A stretch of DNA of 21,171 nt from Rubrobacteraceae bacterium. GTDB taxonomy: Bacteria > Actinomycetota > Rubrobacteria > Rubrobacterales > Rubrobacteraceae. The translations under genes were made by a program, and so were the position numbers. This document shows positions 1 to 7,158 of this stretch, piece after piece. The first letter of the stretch is position 1, and each line of letters starts with the position of its first letter. The notes under the pieces were generated by a model. It was given only the letters and a program-made list of their open reading frames with translations. It had not been told where the DNA came from and ran no database searches. The DNA lies in the NCBI GenBank assembly GCA_030447045.1, contig JAUJMB010000012.1, positions 1 through 21,171 of the forward strand. The letters are read 5' to 3'.

Positions 1-2
1 AG

Positions 3-920
3 AAGGCCCGCGAGGGGGTCAACGTGTGCGTGATCTTCGACGGCCTCGCCAACGTTTTCGTATCGTCGAAGTTCAAGGACTTCCCCAAGGAGATAAACCT
101 GCTCCACTTCAGGCCCATCTGGGGGCCCGAGAACCTCATCAACCCGCGCAACGTCTTCCGGTACCACAAGCACATCATGAGCGTGGACGGGGAGGTGGGC
201 TTTGTCGGCGGCTACAACATCGGCTCCCTGTACGCGGAGGGCTGGCGCGACACGCACGTGCGCATCGAGGGCCCCGACGCCCGCGAGATCGAGAACGACC
301 TCGTCGACTTCTGGAACGACCACCGCCCCCCGCACCTACCCGAGCTGGAGCTGGCCGGGGAGCGCGCCTGGAACCCCGCGACGATCTTCCACAGGAACGA
401 CCCCTACATGAGGATGTTCCCCATCCGGGCGATGTACCTGGAGGCCATAGACCGGGCCAACAGGCACATCTACCTCACCCACGCCTACTTTATCCCGGAC
501 CGGGCGATGCGGACCGGGCTCATCGAGGCGGCCAAGAGGGGCGTGGACGTGCAGGTGCTCGTGCCCGAGAACTCCAACCACGTCACGGCGGACTGGCTCG
601 CCCGGCGGCACTTCCGGGAGCTTCTGGAGGCGGGGGTGAGGATCTTTCTCTACGAGCACATCATGATCCACTCCAAGACCGCCACGATAGACGGCATCTG
701 GTCCACGGTGGGCACGGCGAACATCGACCGCTACAGCCTGCTCGGCAACTACGAGACGAACCTGGAGGTCTACTCGTCTGACCTCGCCGGCCAGATGGAG
801 AGGATGTTCGAGCTGGACAAGACGAACGCGCGCGAGATCTCGGCGGAGGAGTGGGATCGCCGGCCCCTCCCCGCGAAGGTCGCCGAGCGCGTCCTCGCCT
901 CCCTGAGTCCGCTGGTCTAG
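3..920 (+). CDS. phospholipase D-like / cardiolipin synthase family protein, 5' end outside window
   Basis: The reading frame is open from the first complete codon (position 3) to TAG at 918-920, so the N-terminus lies outside the window. The visible 305 residues hold two PLD-type phosphodiesterase motifs. The second is canonical: H-S-K-T-A-T-I-D from 669, followed by GTANID. The first, from 165, reads H-K-H-I-M-S-V-D and is followed by GEVGFVGGYNIGSLY; the usual HxK lysine position is a histidine, with a lysine one residue earlier. The WRDTH and TNLEVYS segments are typical of bacterial cardiolipin synthase and related phosphatidyltransferases, which act on phospholipid head groups at the membrane. 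Any N-terminal transmembrane segments would be upstream and cannot be seen. Family membership is strong. Whether it makes cardiolipin, and whether the altered first motif is fully active, is not decidable here. Confidence 0.85.
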   Translation, partial: KAREGVNVCVIFDGLANVFVSSKFKDFPKEINLLHFRPIWGPENLINPRNVFRYHKHIMSVDGEVGFVGGYNIGSLYAEGWRDTHVRIEGPDAREIENDLVDFWNDHRPPHLPELELAGERAWNPATIFHRNDPYMRMFPIRAMYLEAIDRANRHIYLTHAYFIPDRAMRTGLIEAAKRGVDVQVLVPENSNHVTADWLARRHFRELLEAGVRIFLYEHIMIHSKTATIDGIWSTVGTANIDRYSLLGNYETNLEVYSSDLAGQMERMFELDKTNAREISAEEWDRRPLPAKVAERVLASLSPLV

Positions 921-987
921 GGGTTCTGAGGCTTCAGGTATCGGGGTTTTCGGATGCGGCGAGCGTGTGGTTGGTGGGGGCTTGCTC

Positions 988-1008
988 GGGCGGGTTTGGA
1001 ACCCGCCC
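988..1008. repeat. GC-rich perfect hairpin, REP-like or terminator
   Basis: GGGCGGGTT (988-996), loop TGG, then AACCCGCCC (1000-1008) form a perfect 9-bp stem with a 3-nt loop, followed by CCTACGGGG. It lies 68 bases after the PLD gene stop and about 40 bases before the recJ -10 box. No T-tract follows, so it is not a textbook intrinsic terminator. The motif resembles dispersed GGGCGGGTT-type palindromic elements ending in CCCCTACG that I recall from other GC-rich genomes. Whether it is repeated in this genome cannot be seen from one copy. Confidence 0.5.
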
Positions 1009-1048
1009 CTACGGGGGGTTGTGCGGCCGGGGCCTAATGCCGTCCTTG

Positions 1049-1054
1049 TATAAT
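1049..1054 (+). promoter_or_regulatory. -10 box (TATAAT) for recJ-ROK-rsmI
   Basis: There is a perfect TATAAT at 1049-1054 in otherwise very GC-rich DNA. Initiation would be expected near 1061. No convincing -35 hexamer sits 16-18 bp upstream, where the sequence is around GCCGGG. The box overlaps the most upstream possible recJ ATG (1053), which argues for the internal recJ start at 1092. Confidence 0.5.
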
Positions 1055-1091
1055 GACGATGATTCGGGGTTGTATATCTCTGGAGGGCTGG

Positions 1092-2750
1092 TTGGCGCGG
1101 TGGCGGTTTCTTGAGCCGGAGGAGGGGGTGGTGGAGGACCTCGCGCGGGAGGCGGAGGTCGACCGCCTGTGCGCCCGCGTGCTGGCGAACCGGGGCGTGC
1201 TGCCCGGGGGCGCTGCGGCCTTTCTCGCGCCCTCGCTGAAGGCCATCGGGATGCCCGAGGAGGACCCGTGGGGGGTGGGGGCGCGGCGGGTGGCGAAGGC
1301 CATACGCGACGGGGAGCGCATCGGGGTTTTTGGCGACTACGACACGGACGGGCTCACCTCGGCGGCCGTGCTCTACCTGGCGCTCTCGAACTACACGCGG
1401 AACCTCACCGTCGCCCTGCCGACCCGGCAGAGGGGCTACAGCCTGCGGGAGCCCTACGTGCGCGACCTCTTCGCCGAGGGCGTCGACCTGCTCATCACGG
1501 CCGACTGCGGTATCTCCAACCGGCGGGAGGTGGCCCTGGCCAACGAGCTCGGGATGGAGGTCGTCGTGACGGACCACCACATCCCGCCCGAGGACCCGCC
1601 GGACGCGGCCGTCGCCGTCCTCGACCCGAAGCTGTGGGACCCCGACGACCCGCTGGCAGGGGTCGGCGTGGCCTGGAAGTTCGCCTGGGCCGTCGCCCGC
1701 GAGCTCGGGGACCCGGAGGGTAAGAAGAGGCTAGGCCGCCTGCTCGACCTCGTATCCGTCGGGACCGTCGTGGACATAGCGCCCCTCGTCGGGGACAACC
1801 GGGCGCTCGCGATGATGGGCCTGAGGCACATCAACCGGGGGCTCTCCGGGGGGACAGCTAGGGCCGGCATCCAGGCGCTCGTCAAGGTGGCCGGGGTGCG
1901 GGGTGAGCTAGACGAGGAGGACCTCGGGTGGCGGCTCGGGCCCAGGCTGAACTCCATCGGCAGGATCAAGAACCCCCGTCCCGCCCTCGACCTGCTGCTC
2001 ACGGGGGACCCAAGGGAGGCGAACCGCATCGCCTGGGAGCTCAACGGCCTGAACTCCGAGCGCCAGCGCCGTACCCGCCACGCCGTCGAGCGGGCGATGG
2101 AGGAGGTAGACCCCGAACAGGACTTCAAGGTCGTCGTCACGGACGAGACCGGGGGGCTCGCGGGGCTCGTGGCCGGGAGGGTAGCGGGGGCCACGGGGAG
2201 GCCGGCGGCGATCCTCAATCGGAGGGCGGACGGATCGTACGGCGGCTCGGCCCGGGCCGGGGAGACGGACGTCGACCTCTACGGGGCCCTCTACGCCGTC
2301 AGGCACCTGATGGGCGAGTGGGGCGGCCACCGCAAGGCCGCGGGCCTCTCCGTGAGCCCGGGCCGGTTCGATGAGTTCGTCGCCGGGGTGAACGAGGCGG
2401 TGCGGGCGCAGCACGCCGAAGACCCCGAGGTCTTCGTCCCGGCGCTGGAGGTGGACGCTGAGATAGCGCTGGGGGAGGTGCAGAACGGGCTGCTCGACTG
2501 GCACGAGAAGCTGGCCCCCTTCGGGAGCGGCAACCACAGGCCCGTCTTCGCGAGCGAGGGCCTCAAGATAGAAGGTTCGCGCCAGCTCTGGGAGGGGATG
2601 AACCTCGTGAGCCTCGCCGGCGGCGTCAAGGCGAAGATGGCCGGCGACGCCGACGGGCTGCCCGAGGGGAGCTTCGACGCGGCGTACACCGTCTTTCGGA
2701 GCCGGTACTCGGGGCGGGCGGAGCTAGAGATAGTGGACGTGAGGAGTTGA
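1092..2750 (+). CDS. recJ: single-stranded-DNA 5'-3' exonuclease RecJ
   Basis: RecJ degrades 5'-ended single strands in recombination (RecF pathway), base excision and mismatch repair in the cytoplasm, using Mn2+. The DHH-family motifs are all visible, numbered from the start used here: GDYDTDG at about 81-87, TADCGIS at about 136-142, VTDHH at about 159-163, and the DHHA1 motif GGHRKAAG near 410. The C-terminal part (APFGSGNHRPVF) matches the RecJ OB-fold region. At 552 residues it has a normal bacterial length. The start chosen is TTG 1092, preceded by GGAGG at 1082-1086. The open frame also allows ATG at 1053 or 1059, but those overlap or abut the TATAAT box. Stop TGA is at 2748-2750, one base before the ROK kinase start, so the two are surely co-transcribed. 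Family call is very secure; the start is moderately secure. Confidence 0.93.
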   Translation: MARWRFLEPEEGVVEDLAREAEVDRLCARVLANRGVLPGGAAAFLAPSLKAIGMPEEDPWGVGARRVAKAIRDGERIGVFGDYDTDGLTSAAVLYLALSNYTRNLTVALPTRQRGYSLREPYVRDLFAEGVDLLITADCGISNRREVALANELGMEVVVTDHHIPPEDPPDAAVAVLDPKLWDPDDPLAGVGVAWKFAWAVARELGDPEGKKRLGRLLDLVSVGTVVDIAPLVGDNRALAMMGLRHINRGLSGGTARAGIQALVKVAGVRGELDEEDLGWRLGPRLNSIGRIKNPRPALDLLLTGDPREANRIAWELNGLNSERQRRTRHAVERAMEEVDPEQDFKVVVTDETGGLAGLVAGRVAGATGRPAAILNRRADGSYGGSARAGETDVDLYGALYAVRHLMGEWGGHRKAAGLSVSPGRFDEFVAGVNEAVRAQHAEDPEVFVPALEVDAEIALGEVQNGLLDWHEKLAPFGSGNHRPVFASEGLKIEGSRQLWEGMNLVSLAGGVKAKMAGDADGLPEGSFDAAYTVFRSRYSGRAELEIVDVRS

Positions 2751-2751
2751 G

Positions 2752-3705
2752 TTGAACGCCGTCGGGGTGGACGTGGGGGGGACCAAGATCGCCGCCGGCG
2801 TCGTCTCGCCCGAGGGGGAGGTCCTCGCGCAGACCCGCCACCCGACGCCCCACTCCCCGGAGAAGCTCGTCGAGGTTATCGTGCGGGCCATCAAGGAGGT
2901 GAGGAGCGGCCACGAGGTCGGCGGGGTGTGCCTCGCCGTGCCGGGGCTCATCCTGGCCCAGGAGAACAGGGTGGTCTTCTCGCCGAACCTGCACGCCATA
3001 GAGGGCATCCCGCTAAAAGAGCGGGTCGAGCCCGAGATAGGGGCCTCGCTCACCATCGAGAACGACGGGAGCGCGGCGGCGTGGGGGGAGTTCCGGTTCG
3101 GGGCGGGTAGCGAGGTGGACCACCTGGTGTTCCTGACGCTCGGGACGGGGATCGGGGGCGGTGTGATCTCCCACGGCGTCCTCCTGCGCGGGGCCCAGGG
3201 CTCCGGGGGGGAGCTCGGCCACGTCACCGTACAGGCCACGGGGCCCCGCTGCGCCTGCGGCAACCGCGGCTGCCTCGAGGCCCTCGCCTCGGGGACCGCC
3301 ATAGGCCGCCGCGCGAGGGAGGCGGCCGTCGAGAGGCCGGGATCCGCTCTGGGCCGCATCGCCTCCAGGCGCAAGGTGCTCGGCGAGGACGTGACCGAGC
3401 TCGCCCACCAGGGAGACGAGACGGCGCTCTCCGTGCTCGAAGAGACGGGCACGTGGCTCGGCATAGGGCTCGCCGGCTTCGTCAACGTCTTCAACCCCGA
3501 GGTGGCGGCCGTCGGGGGCGGGGCGATGGAGGCGGGGGATTTGATCCTGGCCTCAGCCCGCCGCGAGGTGCGCCTGCGGGCCCGCCCCCCTTCCCGCGAC
3601 CTCGTCGAGATCCAGGCCGCAACCCTTGGACCCGAGTCCGGCGTCCTCGGCGCCGCCGCCCTCGCCCGGGGCGAGGACGGCGAGTACGTGCTCGGCGACC
3701 TTTAG
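2752..3705 (+). CDS. ROK family sugar kinase, probable glucokinase
   Basis: This 317-residue protein opens with the phosphate-binding signature VGVDVGGTKIAAG (residues 4-16). It has the catalytic Asp in ENDGSAAAWGE (D105), the second phosphate loop LTLGTGIGGGV, and the ROK zinc site: H157 in GELGH and C-A-C-G-N-R-G-C at 167-174, followed by LE. ROK proteins phosphorylate hexoses such as glucose or N-acetylated sugars, or act as repressors. No helix-turn-helix precedes this domain, so it is a kinase. Glucose is the usual substrate of actinobacterial stand-alone ROK kinases, but the sequence does not prove it. The start is TTG 2752 with GAGGAG at 2741-2746; it begins one base after the recJ stop and ends 3 bases before rsmI. 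Confidence 0.88.
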   Translation: MNAVGVDVGGTKIAAGVVSPEGEVLAQTRHPTPHSPEKLVEVIVRAIKEVRSGHEVGGVCLAVPGLILAQENRVVFSPNLHAIEGIPLKERVEPEIGASLTIENDGSAAAWGEFRFGAGSEVDHLVFLTLGTGIGGGVISHGVLLRGAQGSGGELGHVTVQATGPRCACGNRGCLEALASGTAIGRRAREAAVERPGSALGRIASRRKVLGEDVTELAHQGDETALSVLEETGTWLGIGLAGFVNVFNPEVAAVGGGAMEAGDLILASARREVRLRARPPSRDLVEIQAATLGPESGVLGAAALARGEDGEYVLGDL

Positions 3706-3708
3706 GCG

Positions 3709-4509
3709 ATGCCCCTGGCCGTCGTCCCGACCCCCATAGGAAACCTCGAGGACATCACCTTGCGCGCGCTGCGCTACCTGCGCGAGGCCGACCTCATAGC
3801 CTGCGAGGACACCCGCCGCACCGGCCGCCTCCTCGCCCACCACGGGATAAAGGGGGACCTCGTCGCCCTCCACGAGCACAACGAGGACCGCCTGGCCACA
3901 GAGCTCGCCGAGAGGGCCCGGACGCTGCGCGTGGCCCTGGTCTCGGACGCCGGGATGCCGCTCGTCTCCGACCCCGGCTACCGGCTCGTGGCGGCCTGCA
4001 TCGAGGGGGACGTCGGGGTCGAGGTCCTCCCCGGCCCGTCGGCCCCGGTGACGGCGCTCGTCCTCTCGGGCCTGCCCACCGACGCCGTCGTCTTTCTCGG
4101 CTTCCCGCCGCGCAAGGGGAGGGAGCGGGGAGAGCTTCTGGCGCGCGTCGCCAGGGAGCCCTCGACCTTCGTCCTCTTCGAGTCGCCGCACCGGCTGGCG
4201 AGGACGCTCCGGGATCTCCCGTCCGCCGCCCCGGTCGCCGTGTGCCGGGAGCTCACCAAGCTGCACGAGGAGGTCTTCAGGGGGACGGCGGGGGAGGCGG
4301 CGGAACACTTCTCGGGTACCGTGAGAGGGGAGGTCGTGCTGGTGGTGAGGGGCGGCACGGACGTTGCCCCGGCCAGCCTCGAAGACGCCGTGGAGAGGGC
4401 GCGGGGTTACGTCGAGGCGGGGGAGGGGCCGTCGAGGGCGGCGGCGCGGGCTGCCAGGGAGACGGGGCTCGCGAAGAGGGACGTCTACGAGCGGGTCGCG
4501 AAGGGCTGA
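3709..4509 (+). CDS. rsmI: 16S rRNA (cytidine(1402)-2'-O)-methyltransferase RsmI
   Basis: RsmI transfers a methyl group from SAM to the 2'-OH of C1402 in the 16S rRNA decoding centre. The 266-residue protein has the tetrapyrrole-methylase (class III MTase) fold motifs in order: VVPTPIGNLEDITLRAL near the N-terminus, ACEDTRRT, the SAM-loop segment VSDAGMPLVSDPGYRL, LPGPSAPVTALVLSGLP, and FLGFPPRKGRER. CRELTKLHEEVFRG and GEVVLVV follow. Together these are diagnostic of RsmI rather than of cobalamin or siroheme methylases. The ATG at 3709 is 3 bases after the ROK kinase stop, and no clear Shine-Dalgarno precedes it, so translation probably depends on coupling. It is the last gene of the recJ unit and converges on the RTX-like gene. 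Confidence 0.95.
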   Translation: MPLAVVPTPIGNLEDITLRALRYLREADLIACEDTRRTGRLLAHHGIKGDLVALHEHNEDRLATELAERARTLRVALVSDAGMPLVSDPGYRLVAACIEGDVGVEVLPGPSAPVTALVLSGLPTDAVVFLGFPPRKGRERGELLARVAREPSTFVLFESPHRLARTLRDLPSAAPVAVCRELTKLHEEVFRGTAGEAAEHFSGTVRGEVVLVVRGGTDVAPASLEDAVERARGYVEAGEGPSRAAARAARETGLAKRDVYERVAKG

Positions 4510-4558
4510 AGGGCAGGCGCGGGCCCCGGGCGGGCACCACCCACGTCGCTCCCGTCGC

Positions 4559-4584
4559 GGCCCTATTCTCTCCCTAGAAGGGCC
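4559..4584. terminator. candidate bidirectional terminator hairpin between convergent genes
   Basis: GGCCC (4559-4563), a 2-nt bulge, TTCT (4566-4569), loop CTCCCT, AGAA (4576-4579) and GGGCC (4580-4584) fold into a 9-bp bulged hairpin. It lies downstream of both rsmI (ends 4509) and the minus-strand RTX-like gene (ends 4591). There is no T-run on either side, as is common in GC-rich actinobacteria, so the terminator role is inferred from position. Confidence 0.4.
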
Positions 4585-4590
4585 ACCCCG

Positions 4591-5631
4591 TCAGGGCACC
4601 TCCAGCGACCCGGGTTCGGAGGACGTGCCGGCACTCGCCCGGGGTTCGGGTTGCGCGGCCTCCACCAAGGACCCGGCCTGGGCCTTGCCCGCGACGGTGG
4701 TGTCCGCGAACAGGATCCTCTCCATGCCGCCGTCGACGCTGTCGAGGGGTGGGGGGTCGAGGGCGCCCAGGTGGCCGGCGACGGTTACGTCGAAGAGGAC
4801 CCCGTCGGGGCGCTCGACGGAGATCTTCAAGGACTCCGCGGTGCCGGTGTTGTCGATGTCGAGCGCCTCGAAGAAGGCGTCGTCGGAGGAGTAGGGCCTC
4901 AGGTCGAGCGTGTCGGAGGTGCCCGCCCAGTCCAGCACAATATGGGAGCCCGACCGGAAGCCCGCGTAGGTGTCGTTGCTCGCGGGGAGGTCGGGGCGCA
5001 GCGAGTCCCCCGGGTGCCCGGCGTAGTCCGTCAACTGGGCGCCGCCCCCGCCGGGCTTTAGGATGTTGCTCCCCCTGCCGGTGTAGAGGCGGTCGTACCC
5101 GCCCGCCCCCCTGACCCTCTCGACGACGGAGGAGTTGAGGTTGACCGAGGCCGAGACCGTCGTCTGCTGGGAGGCGTTGCAATCGAAGTGGCCGGCCTCC
5201 GCGCGGTTGTAGGAGGCGCCCCAGTCCGGGATCAGGAAAACAGATAGGTAGTGGCAGATGCCACCGGAGGGCTCGGGGACGGTGACCCTGGAGAAGTTCG
5301 CGGCGTCCATCCCGGAGGGGTCGGTCAGCGTGTCGTTTCCCCACCCGTCCTTGTAAGCGTAGGTGTCGTTGTCCGACCCGCCGTTCGTCAGGTCGTCGGC
5401 GGGGCCGGCCGAGATCCAGTCGTTCCCGCTCAGCGCCTTTACGTAGTCGCTCCCGCCCGTGCCAAAGAGCACGTCGGCCCCCGACGCCGTGTTGCTCTTG
5501 GCGGTCCCCAGGCAGGGGTTGGTCGCCGTGCTGCCCGCCGGGCAGACCTTGGTCACCGCCAGGGCCGCGCCGCCCGCCACGACCAGCGTCGCGACCAGCG
5601 CCGCGAGCAGGAGCATCGCCCGCCTTCTCAT
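4591..5631 (-). CDS. exported RTX-like calcium-binding repeat protein
   Basis: The 346-residue protein begins with a clear Sec signal peptide: MRRR, then a hydrophobic stretch to about residue 25 ending GGAALAVT. Next comes a Cys pair (C30 and C40) and degenerate hemolysin-type nonapeptide repeats between about residues 50 and 100 (GADVLFGTGGSDYV, GNDWISAG, NGGSDNDTYAY, GWGNDTL). Such repeats bind Ca2+ and fold as a parallel beta-roll outside the cell. The rest (VNLNSSVVERVRGAGGYDRLYTG, and DTLDLRPYSSDDAF) looks like a further beta-roll or adhesin-like region without a recognisable catalytic domain. No C-terminal anchor is visible. A second ATG 15 bases downstream has AGAAGG before it and could be the true start. 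It stands alone, convergent with rsmI and divergent from tatD. Function beyond secretion and calcium binding is unknown. Confidence 0.75.
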   Translation of the reverse strand: MRRRAMLLLAALVATLVVAGGAALAVTKVCPAGSTATNPCLGTAKSNTASGADVLFGTGGSDYVKALSGNDWISAGPADDLTNGGSDNDTYAYKDGWGNDTLTDPSGMDAANFSRVTVPEPSGGICHYLSVFLIPDWGASYNRAEAGHFDCNASQQTTVSASVNLNSSVVERVRGAGGYDRLYTGRGSNILKPGGGGAQLTDYAGHPGDSLRPDLPASNDTYAGFRSGSHIVLDWAGTSDTLDLRPYSSDDAFFEALDIDNTGTAESLKISVERPDGVLFDVTVAGHLGALDPPPLDSVDGGMERILFADTTVAGKAQAGSLVEAAQPEPRASAGTSSEPGSLEVP

Positions 5632-5815
5632 CCTGTGTCCGCTCTCCTCTCCTGGGTCGGGAGCTTCTCCTGTCCTTCCGTCGGGACCGAACCGCTCGCC
5701 TCAGCTGGCGGGGGCCCGGCCACCGCGGGTGCCCGCAGCGTATCCCCGGTTCGTGGTGGACGCATCCCCCGAATGGGCTAGTTTACGAGCATTCGAGGAT
5801 TTCTCGTTGCGCACC

Positions 5816-5837
5816 TTCGCGACGGCGCCATCGCGAA
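5816..5837. repeat. 22-bp near-perfect palindrome in the RTX/tatD divergent intergenic region
   Basis: TTCGCGA (5816-5822) and TCGCGAA (5831-5837) flank C-GGCGCC-A, and the central GGCGCC is itself palindromic. Only one symmetric pair (C5823/A5830) mismatches. It lies about 60 bp upstream of the tatD -10 box and about 185 bp upstream of the RTX-like gene. It could be a protein-binding operator or an RNA hairpin. The rest of this 298-bp gap holds the tatD promoter and leader, and otherwise I see nothing in it. Confidence 0.4.
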
Positions 5838-5896
5838 ACCCGGTAGGTCGGCGTCGCGTTCGCCCGCGGGCTATTTCGGCTGGTGGCCGACGACTC

Positions 5897-5902
5897 TATA
5901 AT
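5897..5902 (+). promoter_or_regulatory. -10 box (TATAAT) for tatD operon
   Basis: There is a perfect TATAAT at 5897-5902, 28 bp upstream of the tatD ATG. The start of transcription would fall near 5909, inside or just before the leader hairpin. The hexamer 17 bp upstream (TTTCGG, 5874-5879) is a weak -35. Confidence 0.5.
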
Positions 5903-5903
5903 G

Positions 5904-5924
5904 CCCCCGGATTCTTACCGGGGG
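5904..5924 (+). promoter_or_regulatory. leader hairpin covering the tatD ribosome-binding site
   Basis: CCCCCGG (5904-5910), a 7-nt loop ATTCTTA and CCGGGGG (5918-5924) form a perfect 7-bp GC stem. Its 3' arm is the only purine-rich Shine-Dalgarno-like sequence (GGGGGA) before the tatD ATG at 5930. If transcription starts upstream of 5904 the hairpin would hide the ribosome-binding site. If it starts near 5909 the stem is partly lost. Confidence 0.4.
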
Positions 5925-5929
5925 ACGCC

Positions 5930-6688
5930 ATGTTAGTGGACTCGCACACGCACCTGCTGCGGCTTGAGGTCTCGCCCGAAGAGGCGATGAGGGAGGCCGC
6001 CGGGGCGGGGGTCGGGGCGGTCGTGAACATCGGGACCGAGGTCGAGGACTCGCGCCGGGGGGCGGAGCTCGCGGCCGTGCTGCCCAACGTGTACTCGGTG
6101 GCGGGGATACACCCCCATAACGCGGGGACCTACACCGCCGCCGATCTCGAGACGCTCGCGGAGCTCCTAGAATCGCCGGGGGTCGTGGCGCTTGGGGAGG
6201 TGGGCCTCGACTACTACCGCTCTGAGTGGTCCAGGGAGGTGCAGCGGGCGTTGTTCGAGGATGCCATCTCGCTGGCCAACGACACCCGCTTGCCGCTCGT
6301 GATCCACTCCAGGCAGGCCTTCGCGGACACGATGGCCTGCCTCGGGCGCGCCCGCGTGCCGGTAGTCCTCCACTGCTTCGAGGGCGGCGACCGGGAGGTC
6401 AGGGAGGCGACCGAGCGCGACTACTTCGTGGGCCTCGCCGGCAACGTGACCTACAAGAACAGCGAGACGGCCAAGGTGTTGCGGCTCATAAACCCCGACC
6501 GCGTACTCGTGGAGACGGACGCCCCGTACCTCAGCCCCCAGCCCGTGCGCGGCACGAAGAACGCTCCAAAGAACGTCGCCCACACGGCCCGCTTCGTCGC
6601 CGAGAGGCTCGGGATGGAGGACGACGAGTTCGCCACCCTCACCACGCGCAACGCCCGCAACTTCTACCGCCTGCCGCTCGAGGTGTGA
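5930..6688 (+). CDS. tatD: TatD family metal-dependent deoxyribonuclease
   Basis: TatD-family enzymes are cytoplasmic TIM-barrel metallo-nucleases (3'-5' exonuclease, DNA repair and RNA quality control). The 252-residue protein has every signature: VDSHTHL at the N-terminus (two metal-binding His), GEVGLDYYR (metal-bridging Glu), LPLVIHSRQA (His), VVLHCFEGG (His) and LVETDAPYLSP (Asp). The frame stays open far upstream, but ATG 5930 gives the family's usual MLVDSHTH start and follows GGGGGA. The second codon is TTA. The stop TGA (6686-6688) overlaps the GTG start of the HIT gene. The order tatD before ksgA matches other actinobacteria. Confidence 0.92.
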   Translation: MLVDSHTHLLRLEVSPEEAMREAAGAGVGAVVNIGTEVEDSRRGAELAAVLPNVYSVAGIHPHNAGTYTAADLETLAELLESPGVVALGEVGLDYYRSEWSREVQRALFEDAISLANDTRLPLVIHSRQAFADTMACLGRARVPVVLHCFEGGDREVREATERDYFVGLAGNVTYKNSETAKVLRLINPDRVLVETDAPYLSPQPVRGTKNAPKNVAHTARFVAERLGMEDDEFATLTTRNARNFYRLPLEV

Positions 6689-7152
6689 GCGCCTGGGCAC
6701 ATCCCGAACGGTGGAAGGCTCTTACCTCCGGTGAAGGTTGCCCGATCTGCTACTCGATCGAGAAGGATGGCATCTGCCGGGGCACCATCGCGGAGCTCGA
6801 ATCTGGCTACCTCACCACGCAACGGGAACAGGCGCTTGCAGGTTACTGCTGTCTCGTGCTCAAGCTCCACGCCGTCGAACTGCACGAGCTAGACGAAGAC
6901 GAAGCCTCTGCCTTCATGCGGGACATGCGACGCGTCGGGTGCGCGATCCAGAGGGTTACTGGGGCGGTCAAGATGAACTTAGAGATACACGGCAATACCA
7001 TCCCGCACCTGCACGTTCACTTCTACCCGCGCCGGCCTGGAGACCGTTTCGAGGGCGGTCCCGTGGACCCGCGCCGAGAACCCTTGGTGCTTGGTGAGGC
7101 GGAGTTCGAGCGTTTCGTCTCCGGGCTGCGCGCGACGCTGCGGGAGGTGTGA
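6685..7152 (+). CDS. HIT (histidine triad) domain protein
   Basis: HIT proteins are nucleotide hydrolases or transferases acting on AMP-linked substrates. The 155-residue product carries the active-site triad H-L-H-V-H-F in IPHLHVHFYPR, preceded by NLEIHGNTIPH. The N-terminal CPICY and KDGIC cysteines resemble, but do not complete, a zinc site. The start taken is GTG 6685, overlapping the tatD stop as GTGA; no later start leaves the domain whole. Base use differs from both neighbours: many A- and T-ending codons (GAA, TCT, GCA, ACT, and TTA at 6979-6981) where the flanking genes are almost all G or C at third positions. It occupies the tatD-ksgA junction, which in other actinobacteria can hold rpfB or rnmV. 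Substrate unknown. Confidence 0.82.
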   Translation: MSAWAHPERWKALTSGEGCPICYSIEKDGICRGTIAELESGYLTTQREQALAGYCCLVLKLHAVELHELDEDEASAFMRDMRRVGCAIQRVTGAVKMNLEIHGNTIPHLHVHFYPRRPGDRFEGGPVDPRREPLVLGEAEFERFVSGLRATLREV

Positions 7153-7158
7153 GCCGGG

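Noticed and set aside
1053..1091. Upstream ATG starts (1053, 1059) for recJ
   Set aside because: They overlap or abut the TATAAT box and would lie before the expected transcription start; TTG 1092 has a well-spaced GGAGG.
5459..5929. Long N-terminal extension of the tatD reading frame
   Set aside because: The extra residues are unlike any domain, cover the palindrome and promoter, and TatD proteins begin at MLVDSHTH.
6226..6684. Upstream part of the HIT reading frame inside tatD
   Set aside because: It is the shifted frame of tatD, of low-complexity Arg/Pro/Gly composition; the HIT domain begins after 6685.
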